This document shows, one piece after another, positions 1 through 7,365 of a stretch of DNA of 64,000 nucleotides; the stretch's first letter is position 1, and each line of letters begins with the position of its first letter. This DNA is from Nocardia flavorosea (GTDB lineage: Bacteria; Actinomycetota; Actinomycetes; Mycobacteriales; Mycobacteriaceae), in the NCBI RefSeq assembly GCF_015477805.1, contig NZ_JADLQL010000004.1, positions 558,001-622,000 on the forward strand, read 5' to 3'. Under the pieces are notes generated by a model. That model was not told the DNA's origin. It saw nothing but the letters and a program-made list of their open reading frames with translations, and searched no databases. The translations under genes and the position numbers were made by a program.

Positions 1-1
1 C

Positions 2-607
2 GATCCCAGGAGTGACGGAGTACGGCGGTCGCCGCGGCAGGACAGATCGCGTTTCACCGTCGATACGCTCTTGGAAGCGGCGGCGCAGTTGTTCGGGCGC
101 GACGGTCTGGCCACCACCACCAACCACATCGCCGAGCGGGCCGGGACCTCGATCGGCACGCTGTACCAGTACTTTCCGGACAAGCAGGCGATTCTGCACG
201 CGCTGGCCCGTCGGCACGTCACCGAGGCCGCGGAGCGGCTGGGTGCCGTCTTCGACGAACTGCGCGCCACCGAGCCGCCATTCGAAACGACACTTCGCGC
301 GGTGCTGGACGTGGTTGCCGAGCTGCACCGGGATCGTCCCGGATTGCACGCCTTGATGCACCGGATCGCGTTACGGGAGGCCGGTGAGCTGGCGGCCGTC
401 CACGCTTTCGAGGATCATCTCGCGAACGAACTCGCCTACCACCTGCGCCGCTGCCGTCGCGGTGGCCCCGATCCGGCGCTCACAGCTCGGATCCTCATGC
501 ACACGATCGACGCCCAGGTGCACCGGGTACATCCCCGTCATCCGTTGACCACCGACGACCTCGTCGCCATGGTCGAACAGCTGGCGCCGCCGGTATCAGC
601 GCCCTGA
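2..607 (+). CDS. TetR-family regulator (5' end cut by window)
   Basis: The frame is open from base 2, so the true start lies left of the window; an internal TTG at 71 is an unlikely start because it would remove the first helix of the DNA-binding domain. The visible N-terminus has the TetR helix-turn-helix, with the recognition part IAERAGTSIGTLYQYFPDKQ, followed by an all-helical ligand-binding domain of usual length, ending QLAPPVSAP. It faces a convergent hydrolase whose stop is only 31 bp away, so the hydrolase is a possible but unproven target. The ligand cannot be told from sequence. The family assignment is firm. Confidence 0.9.
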   Translation, partial: DPRSDGVRRSPRQDRSRFTVDTLLEAAAQLFGRDGLATTTNHIAERAGTSIGTLYQYFPDKQAILHALARRHVTEAAERLGAVFDELRATEPPFETTLRAVLDVVAELHRDRPGLHALMHRIALREAGELAAVHAFEDHLANELAYHLRRCRRGGPDPALTARILMHTIDAQVHRVHPRHPLTTDDLVAMVEQLAPPVSAP

Positions 608-657
608 CCGGACCACGAACGGCTGGTGCCGCCGGTATCAGCGCCCCGACCGGACCG
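580..657. repeat. 36-bp tandem duplication across two stop codons
   Basis: Bases 580-615 and 622-657 are two direct copies of a 36-bp unit with 33 of 36 identical bases and a 42-bp period. The first copy contains the TetR stop codon (605-607), the second contains the stop of the convergent hydrolase (638-640). A local duplication has therefore set the 3' ends of both genes. Confidence 0.75.
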
Positions 658-1567
658 CATCGGCGAGGACCGTGCGTACGGCCGCGGCCAGCTGCGTGAG
701 CCCCGGTTCTTCGACGGGAAGATGCCCGCAGTTGCCGAGCAGCACGATTTCGGACCGGCCGGCAATCCGTTCGAGGAACCGGATGCTCAACTCCGGCGGC
801 GTCCACTCGTCCGCGGCAGGGTGCACGAGGGTTATCTGTGCGGCGGTGAAGTTCTCCGGACGGGTGTGCCGGTAGTCCGCGAAACTGCTGAGGAAACCGA
901 GCGGTACCCGAGCCCCACCGCCCTGCGGATCGGCCGCGCACAGTCGTGACAGCTCCGGATCACGGCTCATCTTGTCCATATGCGCTATCCAGCGGATCGG
1001 TACACGGAACCGGCCGCATACCGGGTGGAGCCACCGCAGCAGCCGCGGACCCGACCGGCCCGGCAGGTTCCAGCGGGTCGCGGTCGCGAGCGCCGCCGGA
1101 TCGGCGGGGTCCAGTAGACAGGTCGCCACGACGTGCGTTACCGCGCCGGTGCGGGCCGCTACTTCGTAGGCCAGCATCCCGCCCATACTCGCACCGAACA
1201 GCACCAGTGGGCGGTCGTCCACCTCGGCTTGCTGTCGCACCAGATCGCACAGGAGGTCGACCCAGTCGTCGTAGCGCACCCCGCCCGGGGCCGGTTCGAT
1301 CGTCCGGCCGTACAGCGGTAGGTCGATGGCCGTGGCATCCACGTTCTCCCGGAAACCCAGCGCGACCGCCGGCCACAGCAGACCCGAGTAGCCACCGGCG
1401 CCGTGGATCGCGAGAACCCGGACCGGGGCATCGGCTACCGCGGCGCGCAGCAAATGGACGCGCCGTCCCTTCCATTCCCACCAGTCGGATACCGGTTCGC
1501 CCGCGGAATCGGACCGGTAGGGCTCGGGCAGGAACTCGGCGTACATGCGGTGCGCTGGAGCGTTCAT
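638..1567 (-). CDS. alpha/beta hydrolase
   Basis: A 309-residue alpha/beta hydrolase-fold enzyme. The oxyanion-hole motif HGAGG is at residues 55-59, the nucleophile elbow GASMGG at 125-130 puts the catalytic serine at 127, the acid is likely D253 in PAADEW and the base H282 in GNCGHLP. These are the canonical order and spacing of the triad. No signal peptide or membrane segment is seen, so it is probably cytoplasmic. Substrate is unknown; esterase, lipase-like or C-C hydrolase activity are all possible. It converges with the TetR gene. Confidence 0.88.
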   Translation of the reverse strand: MNAPAHRMYAEFLPEPYRSDSAGEPVSDWWEWKGRRVHLLRAAVADAPVRVLAIHGAGGYSGLLWPAVALGFRENVDATAIDLPLYGRTIEPAPGGVRYDDWVDLLCDLVRQQAEVDDRPLVLFGASMGGMLAYEVAARTGAVTHVVATCLLDPADPAALATATRWNLPGRSGPRLLRWLHPVCGRFRVPIRWIAHMDKMSRDPELSRLCAADPQGGGARVPLGFLSSFADYRHTRPENFTAAQITLVHPAADEWTPPELSIRFLERIAGRSEIVLLGNCGHLPVEEPGLTQLAAAVRTVLADAVRSGR

Positions 1568-1787
1568 ACCTCCAGCATCAGGTCACCCGACCTTCCCGAC
1601 AACTCGCGTTCGGCAACCTGATAAACAACTCTTTACCTGCGATAACAGTGCCCAACCGGGAAGTTGCTCAACTTTGGGCTCACCCCCGGTAAGCCCCGGT
1701 CCCGGGGCCACGTTTGCCGCGCGCGATCCGGGCAATACCGCGGGCGATGAGACCGGTCCGGTAACGAGCGGGCAGGAGGGCTGGGCG

Positions 1788-2171
1788 ATGGCGGACGACG
1801 TAGAAAAGCAGGCGAATATCAACGATGCGGAGAAGCGCTGGTCCAGCGGAACGGGTTTCCGGCGGGCTGTGCGCTACACGTTGACGGTCCTCGGTATCGC
1901 CGCGCTGGTCTGCGCGGCTACCGCCATCTGGTCGGCCACGACGCAGTGCCGGGACGCGGATTCGCTGCTCTGCGATACGCCGGCGCAGCTGGCGGTCCTG
2001 TTCGGTCCGGGTGCGGTGCTGTTCCTGGGCGGTATCGGGGCGTTCGTGGAGACGATCCGGGTGTGGCGGCGCGGCGGCACCTGGCCGATCTGGCAGGGCG
2101 CGGGCTGGTTCCTGCTGCTGATCACGCTTTTCTATCTCGGTATCGGCGCCACCACCGTTCCCGCCGGCTGA
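1788..2171 (+). CDS. small three-helix membrane protein
   Basis: A 127-residue protein starting at ATG 1788, chosen because an AGGAGGG ribosome-binding site lies about 8 bases upstream; longer in-frame extensions lack one. A charged N-terminus of about 28 residues is followed by three hydrophobic segments, roughly residues 30-50, 65-85 and 102-122, with a WRRGGTW loop between the second and third. Two cysteines flank the first extracytoplasmic loop (CRDADSLLC) and could form a disulfide. The family was not recognised. Confidence 0.75.
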   Translation: MADDVEKQANINDAEKRWSSGTGFRRAVRYTLTVLGIAALVCAATAIWSATTQCRDADSLLCDTPAQLAVLFGPGAVLFLGGIGAFVETIRVWRRGGTWPIWQGAGWFLLLITLFYLGIGATTVPAG

Positions 2172-2346
2172 CCCGGGCGCGCCGGGTCGGCGGCGCGCAC
2201 CGTCTGTTGCCGGAGAAGTCCCGGTAGGCCTGCTGATCGTGCCGTACCTGTGGCAGACTTTCGAGGAATGCTCGGATTACGGCCACGCGACTCGATGGGG
2301 TCGGCAGGGACCGTGCGCGGAAGGTGATGCGGGAATTGAGATCGCG

Positions 2347-3867
2347 ATGGATCTGATCGCCATCGAGGGCCGGGTGGCCACCGACCGGATCGCGGCCCGG
2401 GACCGCACACCGGAAACCGAATTACAGCTGGCCACCAGTCTGTCCGAACTCGCCGCCGCGTATCTGGCCACCAGCACCGATGGTTCGGTGCGCAACCGGG
2501 TGGCCGGGGCGCTGGAACCCGCGCAGGAAGCGGTGCGGATCCGGTTGCGCTGGTTCACCGCGGGCCGGGTCACCGCGGAGTTCGCCAACGAGGTGCAGGA
2601 CACGCTGCGGCTGCTGGAGCAGGCGGCCCGCGCGATCGGGCACCGGGAACTGGCCACCTCGACCATCCGTGACGCCTGTAATGCCTATACCCAGGTGGCA
2701 CACGATCATCCGAATGCGGCGGGTGCTTGCGCGGACAGCCTGTCGAAATGCGGTGTCTGGCTGTGCCGGCTGGATCCGGGCGCGGCGGTCGTGGCGACCG
2801 ACGAGGCGGTGCGGATCCGGGCCGGTTTGTTCGCGGCCGATCCGGATCAGTCCCGGAAATACCTCGCCACCTTGAACACGCTGCTGCGCACGCTGATGGT
2901 GGGCCGGCAGCGGAAACAGGCGGTGGCGATGTACCGCGAACGCTATACCGCGCTCACCACTGCGGCGATGGCCGCGCAACTGCGCGCGCTGAAAATCGAG
3001 GAGATCGGTTTCACCGGTAAAACTCAGTCCGCGCTGCGCAAACTCGAATGCCGCACGCTGGAGCGCGCCGGTTATCTGACCCAGCAGCAGATCCTCTACC
3101 AGAGCGCCGGTGATCTGGCGACGATCGAGGAGATCAACTGGAATCTGGCACTGGTCGGGTTGAAGCCGCTGGTGGCGGGCGCGATGCCGGATCAACCGGC
3201 GAAACCGGTGGAGATCGGGTCGTCGTTCGGCGCGCTCGCTGTGCTGTGCTCGGCGCCCGACGCGGTGCAGCAGGTGCGGGCGGCGATCATCGCGGCCTAT
3301 ACCGAGGCGGGCGCGGAGCCGGTGGATATCAATACCGCGCACGGCGTCGACAAGGCGCATTGGGGCACCCGGGACCCGCAGATGAACGCGAACCCCGAAC
3401 TCGGTGACGATATCGTGCTGATCGAGCGGAGATCGGGAAGCTGGGTCGCGGTGCAGAGCCTGAAATGGGAACTCACACCGGTGGCGAAGAATCCGCTGGC
3501 CCGCCGGCTCTCGCGGCAGTGGCCGGTGGTGAGCGTGACCAGCACCGAAAGCCTGGCCTACGAGCTGTGCTGGTACGAACAGGGCGCGGCCACCCAGTAT
3601 GCCGCGCTCGGGCGGCCGGCGGAGCCGGTGGCGCTGGATACGCCGTTGGCGCCGTTGGATTTCGGTAAGCTCGCCGACTACGGCGCCGATTACGCCTCGG
3701 AGACGCAGATCCGTTCGGCCTTCGGGAACGCGACCATGTTCGCGAAACTCACCGAGCTGCCCGCCAGCGGTATCCGCCAGGCCGCCGAGGCCCGGCCGCT
3801 GGCCGGCTACGGCGATCAGGTGCTGTGTTTCCGTGGTCCGGGCGTGAAGCGGGCAAGCGGCCTGTAG
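2347..3867 (+). CDS. hypothetical helical-repeat protein
   Basis: About 506 residues from ATG 2347; a GTG at 2239 would add 36 residues of less typical composition and neither start has a strong ribosome-binding site. Residues 1-230 are alanine-rich and helical with recurring phrases such as EAVRIRLRWFTAG and EAVRIRAGLFAAD, and LASLSELAAAYLA-like patterns, which suggests tetratricopeptide-type repeats. Around residues 220-260 there is a short stretch resembling a helix-hairpin-helix (FTGKTQSALRKLECRTLER). The C-terminal 250 residues are globular with no motif I recognise. No signal or membrane segment. Function unknown. Confidence 0.75.
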   Translation: MDLIAIEGRVATDRIAARDRTPETELQLATSLSELAAAYLATSTDGSVRNRVAGALEPAQEAVRIRLRWFTAGRVTAEFANEVQDTLRLLEQAARAIGHRELATSTIRDACNAYTQVAHDHPNAAGACADSLSKCGVWLCRLDPGAAVVATDEAVRIRAGLFAADPDQSRKYLATLNTLLRTLMVGRQRKQAVAMYRERYTALTTAAMAAQLRALKIEEIGFTGKTQSALRKLECRTLERAGYLTQQQILYQSAGDLATIEEINWNLALVGLKPLVAGAMPDQPAKPVEIGSSFGALAVLCSAPDAVQQVRAAIIAAYTEAGAEPVDINTAHGVDKAHWGTRDPQMNANPELGDDIVLIERRSGSWVAVQSLKWELTPVAKNPLARRLSRQWPVVSVTSTESLAYELCWYEQGAATQYAALGRPAEPVALDTPLAPLDFGKLADYGADYASETQIRSAFGNATMFAKLTELPASGIRQAAEARPLAGYGDQVLCFRGPGVKRASGL

Positions 3868-4054
3868 CCGGGGTCACCGCAATACCCCAGCGGGCCGCTC
3901 GGTGAGACTCGTCTCGGTCTCGGCAGCATGCTTCGATATGGTTTGGACCGAAGCTGATGCATTGCCGGACAACGGTAATGCCGGGAACATTAGGGTGATA
4001 TGCGCCGATCACCATGGTGTCGTCTGCGCATGCCCTGGAACGGGTTGATCTATC

Positions 4055-6745
4055 GTGGCTGTACGGCGGCATCTGTCCGACTCGTGGAATCGGGCACTCC
4101 GCTCCGGTAGAGATGTCACGCGCGGCCGGGTCGGTATCCGTATGCGCCTGTTGTCGATCCTGCTCGTCACCAATATCACTCTGCTGATCATCGGTGTGAG
4201 CGCCGCCGGGTATCTGGTGAAGGACAGCCTGGCGGCCCGGGTGTGGGCCAACCTCATCAGTAGCACCACCACGCCGGTGATCTCGATGGTCGAGACCTTC
4301 GAAGAAGAGCGCCGGTTGTCGATGCTGTACCTGGAGGGCGATCCGGTCGCGGCCGATGCCCTCGTGGCGGCGCGCGAACGTTCCGATACCGCGCTCGCCG
4401 CGACGATCGCCAAGGGCGAGGCGGCCCAGCGGCTCGATCCCGGCGGATCGGCCGCCGAACTGGAGACGTTCCGCCCGCTCTACAACAGTGTTCCGGGGTT
4501 CCGCGCCACCATCGACGCCCGCGCGGTTCCCAGTGCGGAAGCGTTCGGATTCTTCAATACCGTGATCGACACCATTTTCCGGGCGTCGCTGATCGCCGCC
4601 CGGGTCGCGCCCGATGCCGGCCTGGGTATCGCCCTCGGCTACGGCGTCGAACCGCTGCGCGCCGCCGAGGCACTGTCGCGCGCCGACACCCTCGGGATCG
4701 TGAGCCTCGCCCGCGGCACCGCGACGCCGGCGCAATTCCTCGAATTCCACCGCCACGTCGGCGAATTCCGCGCGCAGGCGGCATATTCCGCCTCCGTGCT
4801 GAAGGGCGCGCGGCTGGACCAGTTGCACGCCCTCACCTCCTCCCCGGACTGGCAGCAGGTCACCGCCATGCAGGACGCGATGGTGTTGCGCGGCCCCTTC
4901 CCATCCGAAAGCGATTACGAAACCGGCGAAACGGCGCAATCCGGGCCGGCCACCCTGCCGATGACCGGGCCGGCCTGGCAGGAAGCGTCCACCCGGCTCA
5001 GCTCGGCGCTGTTGAAACTGTGGGAGGACCAGAGCCGCGACGCGCACGCCATCGCCCGGGAGGAAGGCACGGATACCGCGAGCCTGTCGCTGATCGGCGG
5101 GATCGTGGTGCTGATCGTCACGCTGGTGGCATTCCTGGGCACACTGTTCGTGGCCAACCGGTTCATCGCCCGCATGCGCCGGCTGCGCAGCGACACCCTC
5201 GAACTGGCCGATCACCGGCTACCCGATCTCATGCGACGCCTCGACAGCGGCGCGGAGATCGATACCGCCGCCGAGGTGGCGCGCCTGGACTTCGGCACCG
5301 ACGAACTCGGCGAGGTGGCCGACGCGTTCAACCGGGCCCAGGTCGCCGCGGTATCGGCGGCCGTGGCCGAATCCCGGACCCGGGCGGGTTTCCGCACGGT
5401 CTTCCTCAATATCGCCCACCGCAACCAGGTCGCCGTGCACAAACAGCTGGCCCTGCTCGACCGCGCGGAACGCCGCGAGGAGAACGCCGAACAGCTCGAG
5501 CTGCTCTTCGAACTGGACCATCTGGCCACCCGCGCCCGGCGCCACGCCGAGAACCTCATCGTGCTGGGCGGCGAGAACCCCGGCCGGGTGTGGCATAAAC
5601 CGATCCCGCTGTGGGATCTGATCCGCGGCGCGGCGGCGGAAACCGTCGACTACACCCGCATCCACACCGGAAGCGCCCCGGACGTGCTGATCACCGGCCA
5701 GGCCACGGCCGATCTGATCCATCTGCTGGCGGAGCTGATGGACAACGCCACCGCGTTCTCCCCGCCGAAGTCCCGGGTGGAGGTCGTGGCGGCCGTGGTG
5801 GGCCGCGGGGTCGCGATCGAGGTCGCGGATCAGGGGCTGGGGATGTCGGCCGACGAGATCGTGGCCGCCAATCAACTGCTCGCGCAGCCACCGGATTTCG
5901 GGGTTGCGACGCTGTCCGGCGATACCCGGCTGGGCCTTTTCGTCGTGGCTACGCTGGCGGCCCGCCACGGTGCGTCGGTGCGGCTGTCGGATTCGGTGTA
6001 CGGCGGAGTCAAGGCCGTCGTGCTGATCCCCACCGAACTCGTAGTAGAACACAACACGCCCGCCGCCGGCGACCCCGCGGATGCCACGGCCGACGCCACG
6101 GGCGGCACCGCGGACGCCGGCCCGAGCGACGGCAACTCCACAACCGCCCAAGGCAACAACAACGGCCCCACACGTCCCGGGCCGGACGGCGGCAACTCCA
6201 CAACCCTTCGAGTGAACAACAACGCCTCCACGGACACCCCGGTCCAAAACCGCAGCTCCGCAAACCCCCGAACGAACAACAGCGACTCCGCACCCCGCCG
6301 AGCGAACAACGGCAACCCCGGAGAACCCCGTACGAGCGGCAGTGGCTCCAGGGACGCCGGGACGAACGCCGGTGGCTCGCCGGACGCCCGAGCGAACGGC
6401 GGCGCAGCGAACGGGGCCGGATCGAACGGCAGCGCCGGACCCGCCGGGGCGCCGGTCTCGACGCAGCCCAGCGGATCCGCGCGGCCGGCTGCCGAGCAGG
6501 CAGCACAGCAGTCCGCTACGGACGCCCGGCCCCCGCTGCCCCGCAGGCACCGGCAAACCGCCGAACCGGTCCCCTCCGCCGAACCCGCCACCGGGGCACC
6601 ACGTCCCCGCAGCGCCGAGGACGCACGCGATCTCATGGCCGCTATCGAAGGCGGTACACGGTCGGGACGCAGCACGCCGCCGGAGGCGGCCGAATCCGAG
6701 AGAACACGACAGGAAGGTGATGATGACCGTTCCCGCGCGCATTGA
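4055..6745 (+). CDS. cvnA: conservon CvnA-like sensor ATPase (first copy)
   Basis: An 896-residue membrane sensor of the kind that opens Streptomyces conservons. TM1 is at about residues 32-55, an extracytoplasmic nitrate/nitrite-sensor-like helical domain follows to about 345, TM2 is at 347-372, then a HAMP-like linker and an ATPase domain with N-box ELMDNATAFSPP (near 560-571) and G-box DQGLGMS. The dimerisation region carries RNQVAVHKQLALLDRAE rather than a typical H-box, so true kinase activity is doubtful. The tail after about residue 670 is a low-complexity Asn/Gly/Pro/Ser linker. The start is GTG 4055. The stop overlaps the region of the Roadblock stub and then DUF742, giving a co-transcribed unit. 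It is paralogous to the gene at 7366. Confidence 0.88.
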   Translation: MAVRRHLSDSWNRALRSGRDVTRGRVGIRMRLLSILLVTNITLLIIGVSAAGYLVKDSLAARVWANLISSTTTPVISMVETFEEERRLSMLYLEGDPVAADALVAARERSDTALAATIAKGEAAQRLDPGGSAAELETFRPLYNSVPGFRATIDARAVPSAEAFGFFNTVIDTIFRASLIAARVAPDAGLGIALGYGVEPLRAAEALSRADTLGIVSLARGTATPAQFLEFHRHVGEFRAQAAYSASVLKGARLDQLHALTSSPDWQQVTAMQDAMVLRGPFPSESDYETGETAQSGPATLPMTGPAWQEASTRLSSALLKLWEDQSRDAHAIAREEGTDTASLSLIGGIVVLIVTLVAFLGTLFVANRFIARMRRLRSDTLELADHRLPDLMRRLDSGAEIDTAAEVARLDFGTDELGEVADAFNRAQVAAVSAAVAESRTRAGFRTVFLNIAHRNQVAVHKQLALLDRAERREENAEQLELLFELDHLATRARRHAENLIVLGGENPGRVWHKPIPLWDLIRGAAAETVDYTRIHTGSAPDVLITGQATADLIHLLAELMDNATAFSPPKSRVEVVAAVVGRGVAIEVADQGLGMSADEIVAANQLLAQPPDFGVATLSGDTRLGLFVVATLAARHGASVRLSDSVYGGVKAVVLIPTELVVEHNTPAAGDPADATADATGGTADAGPSDGNSTTAQGNNNGPTRPGPDGGNSTTLRVNNNASTDTPVQNRSSANPRTNNSDSAPRRANNGNPGEPRTSGSGSRDAGTNAGGSPDARANGGAANGAGSNGSAGPAGAPVSTQPSGSARPAAEQAAQQSATDARPPLPRRHRQTAEPVPSAEPATGAPRPRSAEDARDLMAAIEGGTRSGRSTPPEAAESERTRQEGDDDRSRAH
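6128..6460 (+). repeat. degenerate repeats in the CvnA tail
   Basis: The coding sequence for the tail contains a 15-bp unit (GGCAACTCCACAACC) at about 6130 and again 60 bp later, followed by several imperfect units built on CGAACGAACAAC / CGAGCGAACAAC / GACGAACGC. They encode Asn/Ser/Gly-rich linker. The paralogous gene at 7366 has a different, shorter linker here. Confidence 0.6.
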
Positions 6746-6818
6746 CCGGAGCCGGCCGCTGGAGGATCTGGTGAGCGGGCTGCCGGGTACCGAGCCGAAC
6801 GGCAAGCCGAAGCCATGA
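6723..6818 (+). pseudogene. truncated Roadblock/LC7 (CvnB) stub
   Basis: A 31-codon reading frame with ATG at 6723, directly behind a GGAAGGTG ribosome-binding site and inside the end of the sensor gene. Its product, MTVPARIDRSRPLEDLVSGL followed by PGTEPNG, aligns with the first residues of the intact Roadblock protein at 9828 (MTNPNRTDLSWLLEELVRGL, then PDADS) and then stops. The rest of the about 130-residue domain is absent. Its TGA overlaps the ATG of the DUF742 gene (ATGA), so the stub has kept the translational coupling of the operon. I read it as an internally deleted cvnB that persists as a tiny coupling ORF. Confidence 0.7.
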
Positions 6819-7192
6819 GCGGCCCGCACAACGTTTCCGGGGACGAGGAGGACGCCGGCCCGGTCGTACGTCTGTATGCGTTGACCCGCGGCCGGGGTGG
6901 TAGCGAACGCGCGGAGCTCACGCTGGATTCCATGGTGGCCGACGCCGGCTCCGGCCTGGCGCTGCGGCGACCGGAACCGGAGTACGCGGAAATAGTCCGG
7001 TTGTGCCAGGTTCCGCAGTCGGTGGCCGAGATATCGGCCCAACTCGGTGTTCCGCTCACGCTCACCAAGGTCTTGATCGGGGATTTGATCGATGACGGCC
7101 GGCTGAATGTGCGGGCACCGGTGCAGACGCCCGATGACGCCGCCGGACTCGATCTGCTCCGGACGATCGCGAACAGTTTGCGCGGGGGCTGA
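6815..7192 (+). CDS. cvnC: DUF742 (CvnC-like) protein, first copy
   Basis: A 125-residue protein of the DUF742 family, the third component of conservons. It shows the family core VVRLYALTRGRG near residues 18-29, PEYAEIVRLCQVPQSVAEIS and the wing-like DLIDDGRLNV. The fold is expected to be a winged helix that couples the membrane sensor and Roadblock protein to the GTPase in other species. It begins at ATG 6815 in a 4-base overlap with the truncated cvnB. No GTPase gene follows; the next gene is a second sensor copy about 170 bp downstream. Confidence 0.88.
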   Translation: MSGPHNVSGDEEDAGPVVRLYALTRGRGGSERAELTLDSMVADAGSGLALRRPEPEYAEIVRLCQVPQSVAEISAQLGVPLTLTKVLIGDLIDDGRLNVRAPVQTPDDAAGLDLLRTIANSLRGG

Positions 7193-7277
7193 TCCCGGGC
7201 GGGCCGGCGCAACCGTCATATCGGCTTCCGCGACACCGAGTACACCGGGTTCGCTAGAGTCTGAGACAGACAAAGCG

Positions 7278-7314
7278 CATTGCGAGGAAAAAAGTAGTAG
7301 AAATTATCGCAATG
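7278..7314. promoter_or_regulatory. inverted repeat before second conservon
   Basis: Arms CATTGCGA (7278-7285) and TCGCAATG (7307-7314) match perfectly and flank a 21-base A-rich spacer. The element ends about 50 bases before the ATG of the second sensor gene, in the only AT-rich stretch of the intergenic region, so it may be an operator or part of the promoter. Confidence 0.4.
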
Positions 7315-7365
7315 TCGGGATAGCTGGGATGGGCCGGCCGGCGGCCGGTCGGCCCATCACCCTGA

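Noticed and set aside
7193..7365. Promoter region of the second conservon as a separate gene
   Set aside because: Only short shadow frames; the region is AT-rich with an inverted repeat and no start signal.
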